Counted from the first letter of the stretch, positions 24,188-37,008 are shown. The stretch: DNA of 64,000 bases from Coriolopsis trogii (GCA_020543525.1 JAHYIO010000033.1:62001-126000), one strand, 5' to 3'. The notes: generated by a model not told the origin, from the letters alone. A program made the numbers and translations.

Positions 24188-25352
24188 ATGGTTCTCCTAT
24201 CCTCCAAGCTCGTCTTCGCTATCTGCGCCTTTGTCGTTCACTCACGGGGGGCACCCCTCCTCAACAAACGTATTGCTCAAGTGATCGCGGATTCGACAGC
24301 TCTCTGGGAGAAAGCATGCGTATGTCTTTTGTGTTCGTTGCATAAATACCGGATCACTGACATCACTTAACAGCTTGCTGCTGGTGGATCCGAGAAGTGT
24401 AACCCTGTCTCTGTCACCGCGTTCACCACGCTCCTCGCCGCGGCAGGTCCCTGTGAGCAGCAGGACTCTGCGGACGCGATGATGGACCTCGCAAAATCAC
24501 TCAACAACGACGCGGACATGATCAAGTTTGCGCAGATATTCGCGCAGCAGCCACGGAACACGGTGAGTACAACGGCACAACGGTTCCGCTACTCGGCGAA
24601 TGAGCTGACCGCATATCGTCTCAAGCCCACATCACAATCTGTCCCGTACTGTCAGACCGCTCCCAGAAACTCGGAACTCAACGGACTCTTCCAATGCCAG
24701 TTCCAAGGCGCAAATCCGAAAACCTTTGTTGGTGGCCTCACCCTCGGGGCAGAGGGCACGATCCCCCTCGGCCACACGGAACCTCTCAGCCCTCTCGGAT
24801 CCTGCGCCGCGCATCCTGACGGCCCTATTACGGATGGCTCGCAGTTGACGGACATCACGCAAGATCCTGGCCTTACGAACGTTCCGTCTGGCTCTTCGGC
24901 TAGCAGTAGCGGCGCAACGAGCACAGACATGTCTATGTCTACGCCCAGCTCGACTGCTGCGACTCCAGCGTCGCCTGCCGCGCCTTCAGAATCCGCGTCG
25001 TCTTCGAACTTCCAGCTTCAGAACGCGCTCGATGCGCAGAAGTTGAATGCGGAGTTTGCCACCCTGACGGCCGACTCGTCATGTAACGGTACGTGGCCTC
25101 CTACTCGTGCGCCTCTTTGCGTAGTTTCCTCATCGCGTGGGAGCAGACGGCGATCAGGCCTGTATCGAGGGCGGCTTCTCCATGTGTGTCGGAGGCAAGT
25201 TCGTGAGCATGGGTTGCGCGACGACGACCAAGTGCTTCGCGCTTCCGCTCGTTAACAAGGCGGGCACGTCACTCGCATGCACTACCGAGGCAGACGCACG
25301 CGCGCGCATTGCTGCGCCTGGCGCGACCGGAGGCATAACGGGGAGCGATTGA
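24188..25352 (+). CDS. Secreted protein with CBM19-like chitin-binding domain
   Basis: Four exons fit in phase: 24188-24319, 24374-24562, 24626-25088 and 25147-25352, about 330 residues. MVLLSSKLVFAICAFVVHSR is a signal peptide. The first half is helical with Cys pairs (CNPVSVTAFTTLLAAAGPCE). The middle is a long Ser/Thr/Ala/Pro linker (about residues 170-215), typical of O-glycosylated linkers. The C-terminal 65 residues, DGDQACIEGGFSMCVGGKFV followed by CATTTKC and TSLACTT, match the Cys pattern of carbohydrate-binding family 19 (chitin binding), as found at the end of yeast chitinase. No glycosidase domain is present, so a wall-binding role is inferred rather than an enzyme. Confidence 0.85.
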
Positions 25353-26483
25353 GGGGCGTGCGACTAGAAGCTTGTGTGACTCATTTCTCAAAAGGGTCCG
25401 ACTCCCGGGGAACATCCAGGAGTCATTGCCTTTGTTCTCTTTTAGGTTCGTCTCCTGCAATCGTTGGCTGTATCTTCTATGCTTCTGTATCAATAGCCTT
25501 CTGCTTCTCGACCGGGATCCACTGCGTGTTGCGTGCGTTACACAGCCAACTTGCCCTATCGGTTCTCGATCTGGGCTTCTGGGATACTTGGAATTGATAT
25601 CGGTTGGTCGACGCCAAGCTTTCTAGTTGGGTTCCTGTAGACCACGCCCTTCATTCCCTCACAATCTTTCCTCTTGTACAAGCTAGCTTGTCATTGGGGA
25701 TACAGTACTGTATTGGAAGGTAAGTTGAGATGATCCCTGACGAGCCGATGTCCGCAAGTATTGGCACAAAACAGAGCGGGATAATGTGGCTGTGCCCTAC
25801 TGCTATAGCTTACCTAATCTAATCCACGCCTTGAGCGGTAAAACTCTCGTACGTAGCCCATTCATCTCTTATTGCCACGTCTGGTTCTACCTATGAGCTT
25901 CATAATGGTTCGCCAGTAAGTCATACAACCCATGTCATGGAGGATATACTCATACATACGTTCGATAGCGTCGGACAGAACGATTTCCCACGATCGATGC
26001 ACCCTCGCCGTTTGTTTTCGGCGAGACCTTGTGATATTCCACACTCCGCGAGCGCAAGGTATCCATAGAAGATGGCACCTACTTTCCGTTTTGGCTGGCT
26101 TCTCAGGTATTCGTATCCAGCGCGGGTGGGCCGGGGCTCCCACCGCCGCGACAATAGACGGAGGATAATGCAACGCAGTTAAGCGAGCGGCCCAAGCTCC
26201 GTGGTCTAGTTACCTTCTTGTCCCTCTTGCTATACCCAGAAGCCAGCGTGAGCCACTGGTGCCGGCTAACGTGCCACTGGTCCCGCCTTATACTAGCCGA
26301 CGGCCCTGTGGGCGCTGGTGTATACCCATCTCCTTCCGCCACCACCACCACATCCCGACTCTCTGCACCTCTGCGGCAGCCCTCGTCTTGCTCGCCACTG
26401 CATCAGTTACCTATACCTCAGACGCGAGGCTATCTGTTATCTAGGCCGCCATCCCGCCCTCATCTGTCACAAGTTTGTCCACC
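25353..26483. other. Intergenic region
   Basis: No gene supported on either strand. Overlapping frames near 25860-26350 are featureless. The part from about 26290 is pyrimidine-rich and probably the leader of the following gene. Confidence 0.45.
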
Positions 26484-29400
26484 ATGGCCGTGCTCAGCGC
26501 GCCGCCACAGTTGTTACAATCGGCTACCCGAAGTGCGCCAAGCTCCGAAGACGTTCGCGTCGTCCAGAATTCTCATGGTGAATATGAATACGCGAACGGG
26601 AGGATCAGATACAAACCGAGTCCACGGTTAGTACGCATCGCCACCGTCCGAGACTGGGGCTGACATCAGACTTTGCAGCCAGGTTGAGGATGTTGTACGA
26701 AGACTCAGCCTCAAGGACAAGATGACACAAGCGTGAGTCGTCCGATTTGTACTGCTTTATACAGATTATTATATGACCGTGTATGCGTTGTAGCCGTGCG
26801 CAGAGAAATTCCAAGTACAATCCTATCCCTCGCCGCGCGCGTGGCGTTCGCCATCCGTCAAACCTCCAACTTCGTGACGAGATCTCGGAGGTCACGTCTC
26901 TGCTCAGCAAGGCGGATATTGGTGGCAGCTCTTATTTGAAAGAGGTGCGAGCGACTGCTTTCCTCTCTGCACGATGCTGACGCGTAACCAGAGCGCGCCA
27001 CAGTCACGTGAAGCCTCTGAGGACGAGGGAGACATGGACGAAGACGACGCCGTTGACGACTCTGGAGAGTCTGCTGACGATGAAGACGACGCAGAAGAAG
27101 CAGGTGAGGCAGACGAGGAAGCCGAAGAGCAGTCGGGAGACGAGGACGCCATGGACGGATCCGGAGACGAGGATGAAGATGACGAAGACGAACGCGTACC
27201 GCAATGCGCCGATGTCGATGTTGAGGACGAGAGCGAGGAGGAGGAGGAGGAGGAGGAGGAGGGAGAAGATTGCACCAAGGACCAAGAGGCTGCGGCCACC
27301 AACGTGGAGGGAACGGACGACCGTGAGGACGAAGACGACGGGGCGGCGAACTCCCCCAATTATGAGCTTGCCTCAGCGGAAGCCGAGCATGACTCCGGCA
27401 GGCAGTGTCGTGATCGCTCTCCCACTCCGCATCCATCTCGCTCTGTCGACGATGCTCGCGACGAACACCCGTCGTGGCAATTAGGAGATGGCGAACTACC
27501 AGACTTCGAGGAAGTAGAGAAGGAGGCTGAAGCCAAAGAGCGCGAGCAAGAGGCGTGCGTGAAGCTCGTTGAGCAGCTTATCGAGGAAGTTGCCTCCAAT
27601 CCCTCATCGTCCCCCACCCAACATGCCGTCCAACCTCCACACGAGGCAGAAGATACTCTCCCGGTACCCGACGAGTCGCAGAACGAGGATCCTACTCTCG
27701 ACCACCCTTCGCTAGCCGCCACACCTGCGACCCCGGGCCCTCATGACGAACGTTCCCCTTCTCCAGAAGTAACTTCTGAGCAGTTCGCAGAGTGGGTTGG
27801 TCCCAGTTCCTCAGACGAGGAGAACGAGGAGGATCAACCAATTCAGCCCGAGAACGTCGCCGCCACGGTTGATGAGCAGCAAGAGCTCCCAGCTCCAGCT
27901 CCATCACCGTCTTCATCAAGCCGGGCGCCCGCAGAAAGCACGACAGGGTCGGAAGTCACAGAGGTATAGTCACGTCCTTTATATTCCCCGTTGTTCCCCC
28001 ACTAAGCACGACCCGGCGGCACAGATCTCGCCTTGTACCTTCCCGCCACTCGACACCGCTCCATCCTCGCATGAGCCCGACACGATGATCGTCGAGCCCG
28101 CCGCCGCCGCCGCCACCGCCACTCCCATTCACGACTTCGAGTTATCGACGTCTACTTTCTCCACCTCCCTTCCGTCGTCTTTCTCGTCGTGGCTCTCGCC
28201 GTCGCTGCCAGCCTCTCTCGCATACCCTCTTCCGTGTCCCTTCCCATCCTCGTCACCTCTCCCGTCTTCTCTCCCGTCTTCTCCCCCGTCTTCGTCCCTG
28301 TTCCCGTCGTCATTCTCACCATCATCCTCGTCGTTCACAACCCCGCCCCCAGTCGTATCCGCCTTTCCAACCCAAGTTCCCGACGTCGCACACTCCATTC
28401 ATGTCGTCGGCAGTCTTCCCAGTGCTCCCGCTCTCTCTGCGACGCCCGCCACCGTCTTCCCAGATGAGCAGATGGAGGTCGACGACACCTCTGTGCCGAT
28501 GGAGATTACCCCGCCACCACTCCCGGAACATCAACTCTCCCGGTACTCAAATCAGGGTTCTTTCAAGCTCAAGGCTGGCGGACGTCAAGCTCAACGGAAT
28601 CCTAGACTCCGCTTGAGCGTTCTAAAGCAGAACCAATCCCGCAATCGGAAGGCGGCCAGTACCCGCACGGCTGGAGACGGGAGACTCCCACTGCGACTGA
28701 GGCGTCACAACAGCCAGCACTGGTTGGATCGCACCTTTGTCATATTGATGGCAATCGTCGTATCGAGGCAAAGGAGATTGAGGAAGACCATTTCTGATCG
28801 GGCTCTTCGGGCGCAGGTCGCGAGACTAGCGCATCAAACACGCCAAAGCTTTGCTGGCCGTCGTACTTGTGCACAGCAGGAGCCGACGATGGTCGTGGAC
28901 TGTCTGCTGCTTGTCGATGAAGACATCGACATGGACAATGCAGTCGTCGATCACGACATCGCGATACCCGAGACAACGCAGAGTACAGCACAAGCGGTTC
29001 CCTTTGTGGCACCTGCCGTCCCTTTGCTCCCGTCTGTCTCTCATACTACACGTGAGATGAAACTTTGGACCGCATATTCAAACGCACCTGCTGCCACCGT
29101 ACCCACCGCTACCGCACCTGCTGCCACCGTACCCACTGCAACCGCACCTGCTGCCACCACATCTGCCCCCACCACGTCTGCCCCCGCCTCACCTGTCCCC
29201 ACCTCACCTGTCCACATCTCATCTGCCCCTACCGCAACTGTCGCCACCGCACCTGCTACGAACGCACCTGCCACTACTGAAAGTCTTGCCACCGAGACTT
29301 CGTTGCACTCATCTGCGACTACATCTCTGGATTTGCAACCCCAGGCCGATGAGTCCACAATTGGCCCCATCGCACCTACAGCAGTTGCAGACGAAAGCGT

Positions 29401-32400
29401 TGGAATCACCGCGGTTGGTGTGTCCGATATCGCACTCGTGGTACCGCCTCCTATCGTGGCGACTCAAGGCCCTTCGATCGAGTTCGTGATTGAAGGTGAC
29501 ATCTCGGGATCTGATGAGGACGACGAGGAAACCGATTACTCTTCCTCTTCGACTTCGTACTCCTCCTCATCCTCGTCGGCATCATCTTACTCGTCGACGT
29601 CACCCTTCTCTTACGCCCGCGCCCCTCTCTCCACTCCGCCCACATCTAATCTCACTCCGGTTGCAGCTTCTGTCAGAGGCTCGGAGCACACAGAGTATGC
29701 GACGGCTGTCTCATTTTCAGCAAAGAAGCCCCCGGTCCAAAGAGTGGATGGTCGCGTCTCTGGCACCGGCGAGCACACTCATCCGATTGTGACCAAGGCT
29801 GTTACTTCACGATACTCTTCGCTCGCCAACGCTCTTGGCAATTATCCATCTGCACCTGCACCACCCGCGCCCTTATCTGTCCCATCGGCACAACCCGTGA
29901 AGACAGGTGTTTGGACCCCGGCCGCTAGCTTGCCTTCAGCGTCCTCTTCTGCCCAACCAACAAGGCCGCATCAAGTCAGTTTGGCCGAGCGATGCGCCTT
30001 TATGTCCGGGTCGGGACCTGGCGGCATGACACCGTCGCAGAAGAAAGTGGCGCGGCTAAAGCAGTTGCAGGAGGAGAAGAGGAAGCGGCAAGCAATCATT
30101 GCCGTGGCCGAGGCTTCATATGACTTGAAGAAGTGAGTCCGCTTGATGTGTGAATAGATTGACTCATTGACGCTCCGCTCAGTGCTCCTGACCCCGCACC
30201 CGCAAGTTCACCCCCGGCGACAACCTCTGCACCGCTACTTGAGGATCCCTGTCCAAATACCAACGCAGAGGAACGAGCTGTTCGCGGTGGGTGCATTTCC
30301 CCCGCGGTCAATGCCGAGGCTCCGTTAGTCCTCGGCAGCAGCAACTCGACGATACAGGGCGACATTCCAGTTACCGTACCAGAGACGGACGACGAGAGTG
30401 TGCCCAGCATCGCCAGACCAGATACCAGTGACGTGCATTATGATCAGCCCGGAGAACAAACGGGGTTTGAGGACATGCATACCCAAGTTGATCAGCGACC
30501 TCCTTCTGGGATCACCGACGAACCACAACTATCCTCATCTGCATCCTCGAAAGGCAAAGCGAAGATGTCAGACGAAGAAGCCGAGGCTTACTATCGGGCT
30601 CAGCGCGTCGAATCATCCTACATGGCCAGGGCAATGTCGCCCATCCCTCAAGAGTTCCCCGCCCATACCCATAGCACGGTGGAGCAGTCTGTTCGGGAAC
30701 ACCCATTAGCCCAGCTGCATGGTTTGTCAGACGACGAAATCGAGTGGAACGCCATGGTATTCGGTCCCAATCAATGGTCAGATGGTGTCTCCGACCCATC
30801 AGTCTCCCAGTGCGTCGATCAGTCACTGTGTGTGTCCGTCATGCTAACAATACTTGAGCAGACACGTTCCGGATCTACAGGATGACGAGGAATACTCTAC
30901 GACTGGCGACGGAAACGCTCCTGAGCAAGTGCGTTCGGAGTCCCTTGGCGCGCAGAATGGGAGGGCGGCTTTCGAGGAGCACACTCTGTCGTTGTGGGTG
31001 CCTTCTACCTAACATGATTTGCACAGCTGACGATGTGCGCTCAGGGCAACGTGTATACCAGCAATACATGTTGTCCCACCGTCCCCAGACATGTCTGCCC
31101 AAGATATGTCAAAGAGCGCCTCGCTGTGGTCCTCGGCCTCGAGCGGGTCGACTGTCCTCCCGACCAGCCCTGAGCCTGCGGGTGTTCCTCTGAAACAGCC
31201 TAAAAATAGAAGAGTATCTCAGTCAACCGCGAAGCGGATGAAGCAGAGGATGGTATCCAGATCTGCCGTACCCACATCGATGTCGGAGCCTCGACCTTCT
31301 CTCCTTGACTCGTTCGCGTTTCAGTCCATCGGAACGCAAGATCCAATCACCGGTCATCTGGATTCTATAGCTCCTGCACATACACAGGCGTCCGAAGGCA
31401 GCTTCTCTTCCGATATGTTTGGCGCAGCTATGGACGGCCTACCCAATTCTACCTTCAATGCGGTCTTTGCGAGCATGCAAGAGTTCCTGCGTCCGTTCGA
31501 TAACGACGGAAGTGGCCAGTCCGCACAGGCGACCAGCCCGCCCAGCCCCCCTGAGGTTGTGGGAACAATCAACTCCCTTTTCGAAGCAGAGGCATCTCAA
31601 TACTCGGAGCGAGTGAACGACGGCGCAATCCCTTCTGCGACCGATCCTCTCAGTCAGTTGGCTGATGTAGCGGCTTTGATGTCATATGCGTCAAGTCTTT
31701 CCAACGTCCCCGATAGCAGCGCAGACGGATTCCAGACGGGCTCCCTCTGGGCAGAAGGTATGCTCGTGGACCCGGAAGTCGTCACGGGCGGCTCACCCGC
31801 TCCTATCGAAAGCATTGGAGATGTACCGATGTCAGACGGCTCCGTCCAGGCTCAGCGCATACCCCCTCCATTCGAGGGCTTTGAGGTGTATGCCGAGGAC
31901 CCCCTCTCTCCATCTCTCATATTTGCGCAGACGTTCGACGAACCCATCTTCGACGAACAGCTCACTCAGCATGTCCCCGAGGTGGAGCCTATCGCAGTTG
32001 CAGAGATGTCCGTTCCTGTCACCTCTGAAGCCCACCCTATCCCTCTGCCTCTCGCAGAAGTGACCACGACCGAGCCTCAAAGAGTGGGGCCGGAGGCGCT
32101 ATCTGAAGCTGAAGGCGAAGCTGAACCCGTGCTGTCCCCGGTCGTCTCAGAGGAATCGTCGGCTGAAGACCTCCCTTCGGAACCGCCTGGCGATCACCCG
32201 GAACAGGCATCACAATCACAACCCGCCGTAATCGAGGACGATCATGCTCAGTCTGCTCCCACTCAGGATGGAGTAGCAACGGCGACCATTTCACCTTACA
32301 CCCCTCTCGTAAAAAGGGAGAGACCTGAAGGCCTCGTGCACAGGCTACATGGGACGTCTGCCGTTCCCCGCTCGTTCTTCTCGGCTGGCGGACCCTACAG

Positions 32401-33304
32401 GTATATGAGTCTCGACATGCCGGTGCGTTGTCGCGCTCGCCAGAAGACCCGTTCTGCACGAGGACAAGTACCCAGAGTGAGTAACTACTCTACATCGTGC
32501 AAGTACGGTGCACTGAACTTGTCATGCCTGTAGTTCTTGAGATCCTTGCCTAGCCCACAGCTGTCGCGTGCGAGCTCCCCGGACGCTTCCACCCCAGGCG
32601 CGGCCGAGGCTGCAGAGGATGTTCCCTCGCCACCACGCGAGACAGAAGAAGAACCTCGTAGCCCCTTACCACCTCCCTCTGCTCGTCCACCTCGTCCGCC
32701 TTCACCACCACCTGCACTATCACCACCAGCGCCTTCTGATCGTCCATCTCGCCCACTTCCTCGTCGCCCCGCTCATCCTCCTGCTCTTCCGAGTCCTGCT
32801 TCCCGTCCCGCTCCTCGTCCAGCTCCACGCCGTCGTGCTCCTGCTCCTGCTCCTGCTCCTTCTCACGAGCCTGAGACCTATTGGCATCGGCGCATGCGCA
32901 CCGGCTTCGCGCCGAAAGCATTCCGCGCCGAGGCTAAAGCGTCCACACCTCCCTCATCCCCATCCTCGTCCCCATCCTCGTCTTCATCTTCGTCAGCCTC
33001 CTCTCCGTATCCGTCACGCCCGCCGAGTCCCGCATCAGACGCAACAGACGGTCCGTCGGATCCGCCCTCCGAGTCGTGTCCCGCGTCACCCGTCTCCTCA
33101 GACCCCTCCTCCACAGATTCTGCCTCCTCCGACGAGGGCGAGGGCGAGGGCGAGGGCGAGGATGTCGACGACCCATTCCCAGGGAGCTTCCCATGCGGTC
33201 CCGGCTCGGAAAGAGAGTCGGCGAGTGAGAGAGAGAACGCGGTCAAGTTCGCCCTCGCCCTCATCGCTTGCGTCGCTTTCCAGATCGTGTACAGTGCTGC
33301 CTAG
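26484..33304 (+). CDS. Very long low-complexity protein locus, possibly tail-anchored
   Basis: Not recognised as a named family. ATG at 26484 is in a strong context (ACCATGG) and opens MAVLSAPPQLLQSATRSAPS. A chain of exons follows: an acidic block with poly-Glu (27000-27330), a Ser/Pro/Ala-rich block (28020-28500), and an Arg-rich block (28580-28880). Then come Ala/Pro/Thr repeats (29084-29280), a poly-Ser block (29540-29600), a basic helix KVARLKQLQEEKRKRQAI (30050-30100), and further Ser/Pro/Glu-rich exons (30190-32480). The last exon (32535-33304) is Pro/Ser-rich and ends NAVKFALALIACVAFQIVYS, a good C-terminal membrane anchor. An intron near 27964-28022 has clean ends. The joins near 30930-31090 and 32475-32535 require frame changes I could not place with certainty, so this may be two genes. 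Disorder dominates and no enzyme fold was seen. Confidence 0.58.
27235..27262. repeat. GAG trinucleotide run
   Basis: About nine GAG units in frame, giving poly-Glu within the acidic block of the long low-complexity gene. Confidence 0.95.
29084..29170. repeat. 30-base coding minisatellite
   Basis: Two near-identical 30-base units (29084-29113, 29114-29143) and a partial third encode repeats of APAATVPTAT. More degenerate Ala/Pro/Thr/Ser units continue to about 29280, so the array seems to be eroding outward. Confidence 0.85.
33134..33161. repeat. GAGGGC hexanucleotide run
   Basis: Four to five tandem units encode Glu-Gly repeats in the acidic stretch before the C-terminal anchor of the long gene. 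Confidence 0.9.
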
Positions 33305-33458
33305 GTACCGGTGGCGCTGCGTACGCAGTCCATCTCCGCTATCGTTGTCGTCCTGTGTCCGTTGTCGTCTCGTTTGCGTCGGCGTCCGCTGTTAGTTTTC
33401 TGTTTTCTGTTTGCTGAGTTTTGTTTTCTGAGTTTCGTTGTTTGCTCGCTCTGTCATC

Positions 33459-33478
33459 TGTCCGTCCGTCCGTCCGTC
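33459..33478. repeat. CCGT tetranucleotide run
   Basis: Five units of TCCG in the 3' flank of the long gene; an ordinary microsatellite. Confidence 0.9.
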
Positions 33479-33957
33479 TCGGTTCGTTCTGCATCTCTTT
33501 GCTGTGATTGATCGTGATTGAATGGCTCCCGCCGCGTCCTGTTGTTCTAGTTGTATCTGTGTATTTGTACCGCTGTCGCCATCTTGGGACGGACTTTGCT
33601 GCTTGTTTCGCATGTCGTACGGGGATTTGTACACAATAACATCGTGCTCTCGTGCTGCTGCTCTGCTCTATCTTTCGCGTGATCTGCCGCAACGCAAACC
33701 GACCACCCAAAGTGATGGTGACTAACCGAACCCTGAACGGCACCTCGCAAAAAGTCGCGCTTGGGCCTAGGACTTTCGAATAAGGGGCATTCCAACTGAC
33801 GACACACGCCCGATACATCAGTCTCTCACAGGGTCGCGAGACAGGAAAGAACAAGTCCGTCGAAGAGTAACGTCTACCATAAGATAGGAAACAACATCGT
33901 ATCGACAGCAATCACCTCCCACCACAACGCCTCCACCCACATCCCCCATCAGGCCAT

Positions 33958-35493
33958 TTACTTTCCACCCGTAGTGCCCATACCCATGGCAGTCTTGAAC
34001 GAGTCGTAGATCCACCACTGGAAGCCAGTGAGGGTACCGATCATGAGCACACGCGTACCGAGACCCTTGGTCGCAAGCGCGACGATGCCCGTCTCGGACG
34101 CGATCTGGCCAAGCGCCTTGCCCTTGTTCGCAGGCTTGCCCATGAGCGACACGAGCGAGTCCGCGGGGTGGGAGACGACGGCGCAGACGACACCGGCGAG
34201 GTAGCCGGACGCGAAGGTGACGCCGAGCTGCGTCGTCTTGGCGTACGTGTCCTTGGGCGCGGTGAAGACGTGCTTGTAGAAGAGGCCGACGATGTACTCG
34301 AAGAAGAAGAACTTCGCCATCGTGTACGGGATCTGCATGACGAGGGACTGGTAAGGAGATTGCATACTTTCGGTGAATCCCGCGAGCACGTACCTGGCGC
34401 GACCAGAGAGGGACGAGGGAACCGAAGGGATAGCGCGTCTCAAGCTTGAGCTTGTTCATCTCGCTGAGGGCAGCGAACATGGGGACGGGGAAGGTGCCGG
34501 CAGGGCTCGTCTGAATCTTGACCTTGGTCATCTCCAACGGGCAGAGGGCGATGTCGGCGAAGAACTCAGCAGAGGCCGAGGCCGCACACCAGATGAGACC
34601 CTTGTACTTGGTAGAGGTCTCCTCGCCGGCGGCGTTCATGTAGATGTCCTTGAACGGCTCGTAGAGACCGTATTTGAACATACCCTGCAGGGAGTAACCG
34701 ACAAAGGTGGGACCGACGCCTTTCCAGAGACCCTTGCTACCCTCCTCGGCGATAATCGTCTTGAGGCCAGCACCAAGACCCTTGTACTTGGCGGGGTTGA
34801 CCTATGATGAAAGTCGTCGGTCAGGACTCGTGCGCAAAGTTGGCAATCAATGGGAGACTTCAAGCGCTCTATGACTCCTTCCCATGGCAGCTACGAGGAC
34901 CAAATTGCGACGGGAACGATGCCTCCAGTACGATATACACGTTTTTAGCACGCGGCCCGACGGGACGTGCGGTCCGAACGAAATGATTGGGCGCCTAAGA
35001 ACGACATAACACCTCGCCGACGTCACTTTGCCAGCAAGGCAGAGAGAAACCCGATAAGAGACATCTACATGCGCAGCGGATCGAGGCAAACGTTCCCTCA
35101 GCAGGAGGCGATGAACTGCATGAACTGCTCAAAACCATACACGAAGTGTGATGGACTCGAGTGAGGAAGTCTCGCCGACTGGAAGTGCTCCGAAGAACCG
35201 CATAGACGCAGGTGATACAATAACGAACCAAGGGGAAAGAAAAGGTGAGGAGGACGATACACACCTGCATGTTACATTTTGTGACATCGAGGGGGGTGAT
35301 ACCCGCGTGGGTGAAACCGCATGCAAGAGCACCACCAAGCATACACTTTGCGTAGTAGCTCGCGTCGTGGGGGACGGGGCCAAGGTACCTGAGAATCACG
35401 GATGCGAGACAGTGAGCAGGGTGCGGAGGATATGCCGGACACGTCGACCACGCACCTAGCATCCCACTTTCCGGATGGCGAAGGGTAAGCCAT
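33958..35493 (-). CDS. Mitochondrial phosphate carrier (PIC2/MIR1 type)
   Basis: A SLC25 family carrier importing phosphate (possibly copper too, as for yeast Pic2) across the inner mitochondrial membrane. ATG at 35493 opens MAYPSPSGKWDA, then an intron. The next exon, YYAKCMLGGALACGFTHAGI followed by TPLDVTKCNMQ, is the first carrier repeat with the P-x-D-x-x-K signature. After a large intron (about 35267-34803) come VNPAKYKGL, FKYGLYEPFKD and the second signature CPLEMTKVKIQ. A further intron (about 34397-34345) precedes SLVMQIPYTMAKFFFFEY, then the third signature SHPADSLVSL, and FQWWIYDSFKTAMG near the end. TAA at 33958. Three repeats and six helices can be counted, and no lesion was seen. 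It is divergent to RIB3. Confidence 0.94.
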
Positions 35494-36071
35494 TGTGATT
35501 GGTGAGGGTATTATCTAGGAGTCGTGAGGGATAATATATAGGTCTATGGGGCTGACTGGATCGCCTGTCCAAGTCAAAGCAGCGGCCGCGCTGGAGGTGG
35601 TGGTAGAGGGAGGAGGGAGACCGGGGATGATGCCGGCTGCACGCGCGGTCCTTCCGTATAAATTTGAGACGCGGCACTCGCCTCCGGGCCCCGCCGAAAG
35701 GCCGTCCGCCAATGAGCGTCGCCCGTGATCTCCCCGCGCGCTGGGCCCGTTCCTCGTCGTCGTCCGAACCGTCGCGCTCGTCGTCCGACGCGCCCACGAG
35801 CGATGTCTGTCCAGTCAACCGCGCGCTGCGCATCCGCCGACGCCGCGGGTATGACAAGCCAGTGTGACCGCGAGTGCTTCGTCCAGTCGATCACGGCAGC
35901 GGAGTGTGTAATCACGCGCGTCCCCTTACTCACCGTCCAGACTGCTGTCGACGCCGCCTCAGCCGCCGTACAAGAGCTCCTCAGCCCCGACAGCATGCCC
36001 GAGCCCCCCCTCTCGCCGTCGCCCACCCAAAGCTCCTACCCTCCCACCGAGTGTCCGTCGGCAGGAAAGAC
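35494..36071. promoter_or_regulatory. Shared divergent promoter region, phosphate carrier and RIB3
   Basis: About 580 bases separate the two starts. On the minus strand a TATATATTATCC stands at about 35541-35528, 35-50 bases before the carrier ATG. On the plus strand GTATAAATTT is at about 35656-35665, some 400 bases before the RIB3 ATG, with an upstream ATG frame at 35711 that ends before 35870 and could be a leader ORF. Confidence 0.45.
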
Positions 36072-36922
36072 ATGGCGCCCGTAGCCCTCAGCTCGCACCC
36101 CGAGTCATCCGTCTCTCATTCCGGTCCGCTCAAAATGAACGGACCTCCGACAGACTTCCCTCTCGTCCCCGCGTCCGCATCCTCATCTCGGCCACAAGAG
36201 GTTCTCGACGCGCCGGCTCGCGCAGAGTTCGCGTTCGACCCTATCGAAGATGCCATCGAGGCCTTCGCTAGGGGCGAGTTCCTCGTCGTGATGGACGACG
36301 AAGGCCGGGAGAATGAAGGAGATTTGATCATCGCCGGGAGTGCAATCTCTACAGAGAAGATGGCATGGATGATCAAACATTCCAGGTGTGTGCCGTGTTC
36401 AACCGTATGCTCTCATCCTTCATTCAATCGGCCCCTAGTGGGTACATCTGTGTCTCCCTCCCCGGAGAACGTCTCGAGGAGCTCGCTATCCCCATGATGG
36501 TTCCCGAAAACGAGGACAGGCATCGCACAGCGTACACCGTCACCGTCGACTACAAGTATGGCACCACGACCGGCATATCCGCACACGACCGTGCACTCAC
36601 CGTCCGCGCGCTCGCTTCCCCCCTCACCACTCCCCAGTCCTTCTCTCGGCCCGGACATATGGTCCCATTACGCGCACGACCGGGTGGAGTGCTCACTCGC
36701 CGAGGCCACACAGAGTCCGCATTAGACCTCTGCCTCGTCACCGGGCTGCCACTAGCCGGAGTTTTGTGCGAACTCGTGGAGGACAACGACGAGGGTAGTA
36801 TGATGCGTAGGGATGGATGCAGGCGGTTTGCGGACCGTTGGGGGATCAAGATGATCAGTGTCGAGATGTTGGCGAAATGGAGGGAAGAGCAGGAGCGCAA
36901 ACGCTCCGTTGCTCAAGCATAA
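36072..36922 (+). CDS. RIB3: 3,4-dihydroxy-2-butanone 4-phosphate synthase
   Basis: Makes 3,4-dihydroxy-2-butanone 4-phosphate and formate from ribulose 5-phosphate in riboflavin synthesis. Exon 1 (to 36385) holds [20 protein letters not shown], the R-E-N-E-G-D-L metal/substrate loop, and KMAWMIKHS. Exon 2 (from 36439) gives [19 protein letters not shown], then [38 protein letters not shown] followed by HTESALDL, and [16 protein letters not shown]. The D-x-E, R-P-G-H and H-T-E motifs that bind Mg and substrate are all present. From ATG 36072 the product is 265 residues, and from ATG 36135 it is 244. The domain proper begins near 36220, so either start is workable. It is single-domain, without a fused GTP cyclohydrolase II, as usual in fungi. 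Confidence 0.95.
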
Positions 36923-37008
36923 AGACGTTAGGGGCAGAATACAAATTGAGTGTGTAATCATCTTTAGACTTCTTGGACAATGGTGGTCATGTCGTCGCGG
37001 CTGAGATG

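Noticed and set aside
26858..27436. Minus-strand Pro/Arg-rich frame with poly-Pro
   Set aside because: It is the reverse reading of the GAG repeats and acidic block of the plus-strand gene.
35656..36071. FMN riboswitch in the RIB3 leader
   Set aside because: FMN riboswitches are bacterial and I see no conserved RFN-element boxes here.
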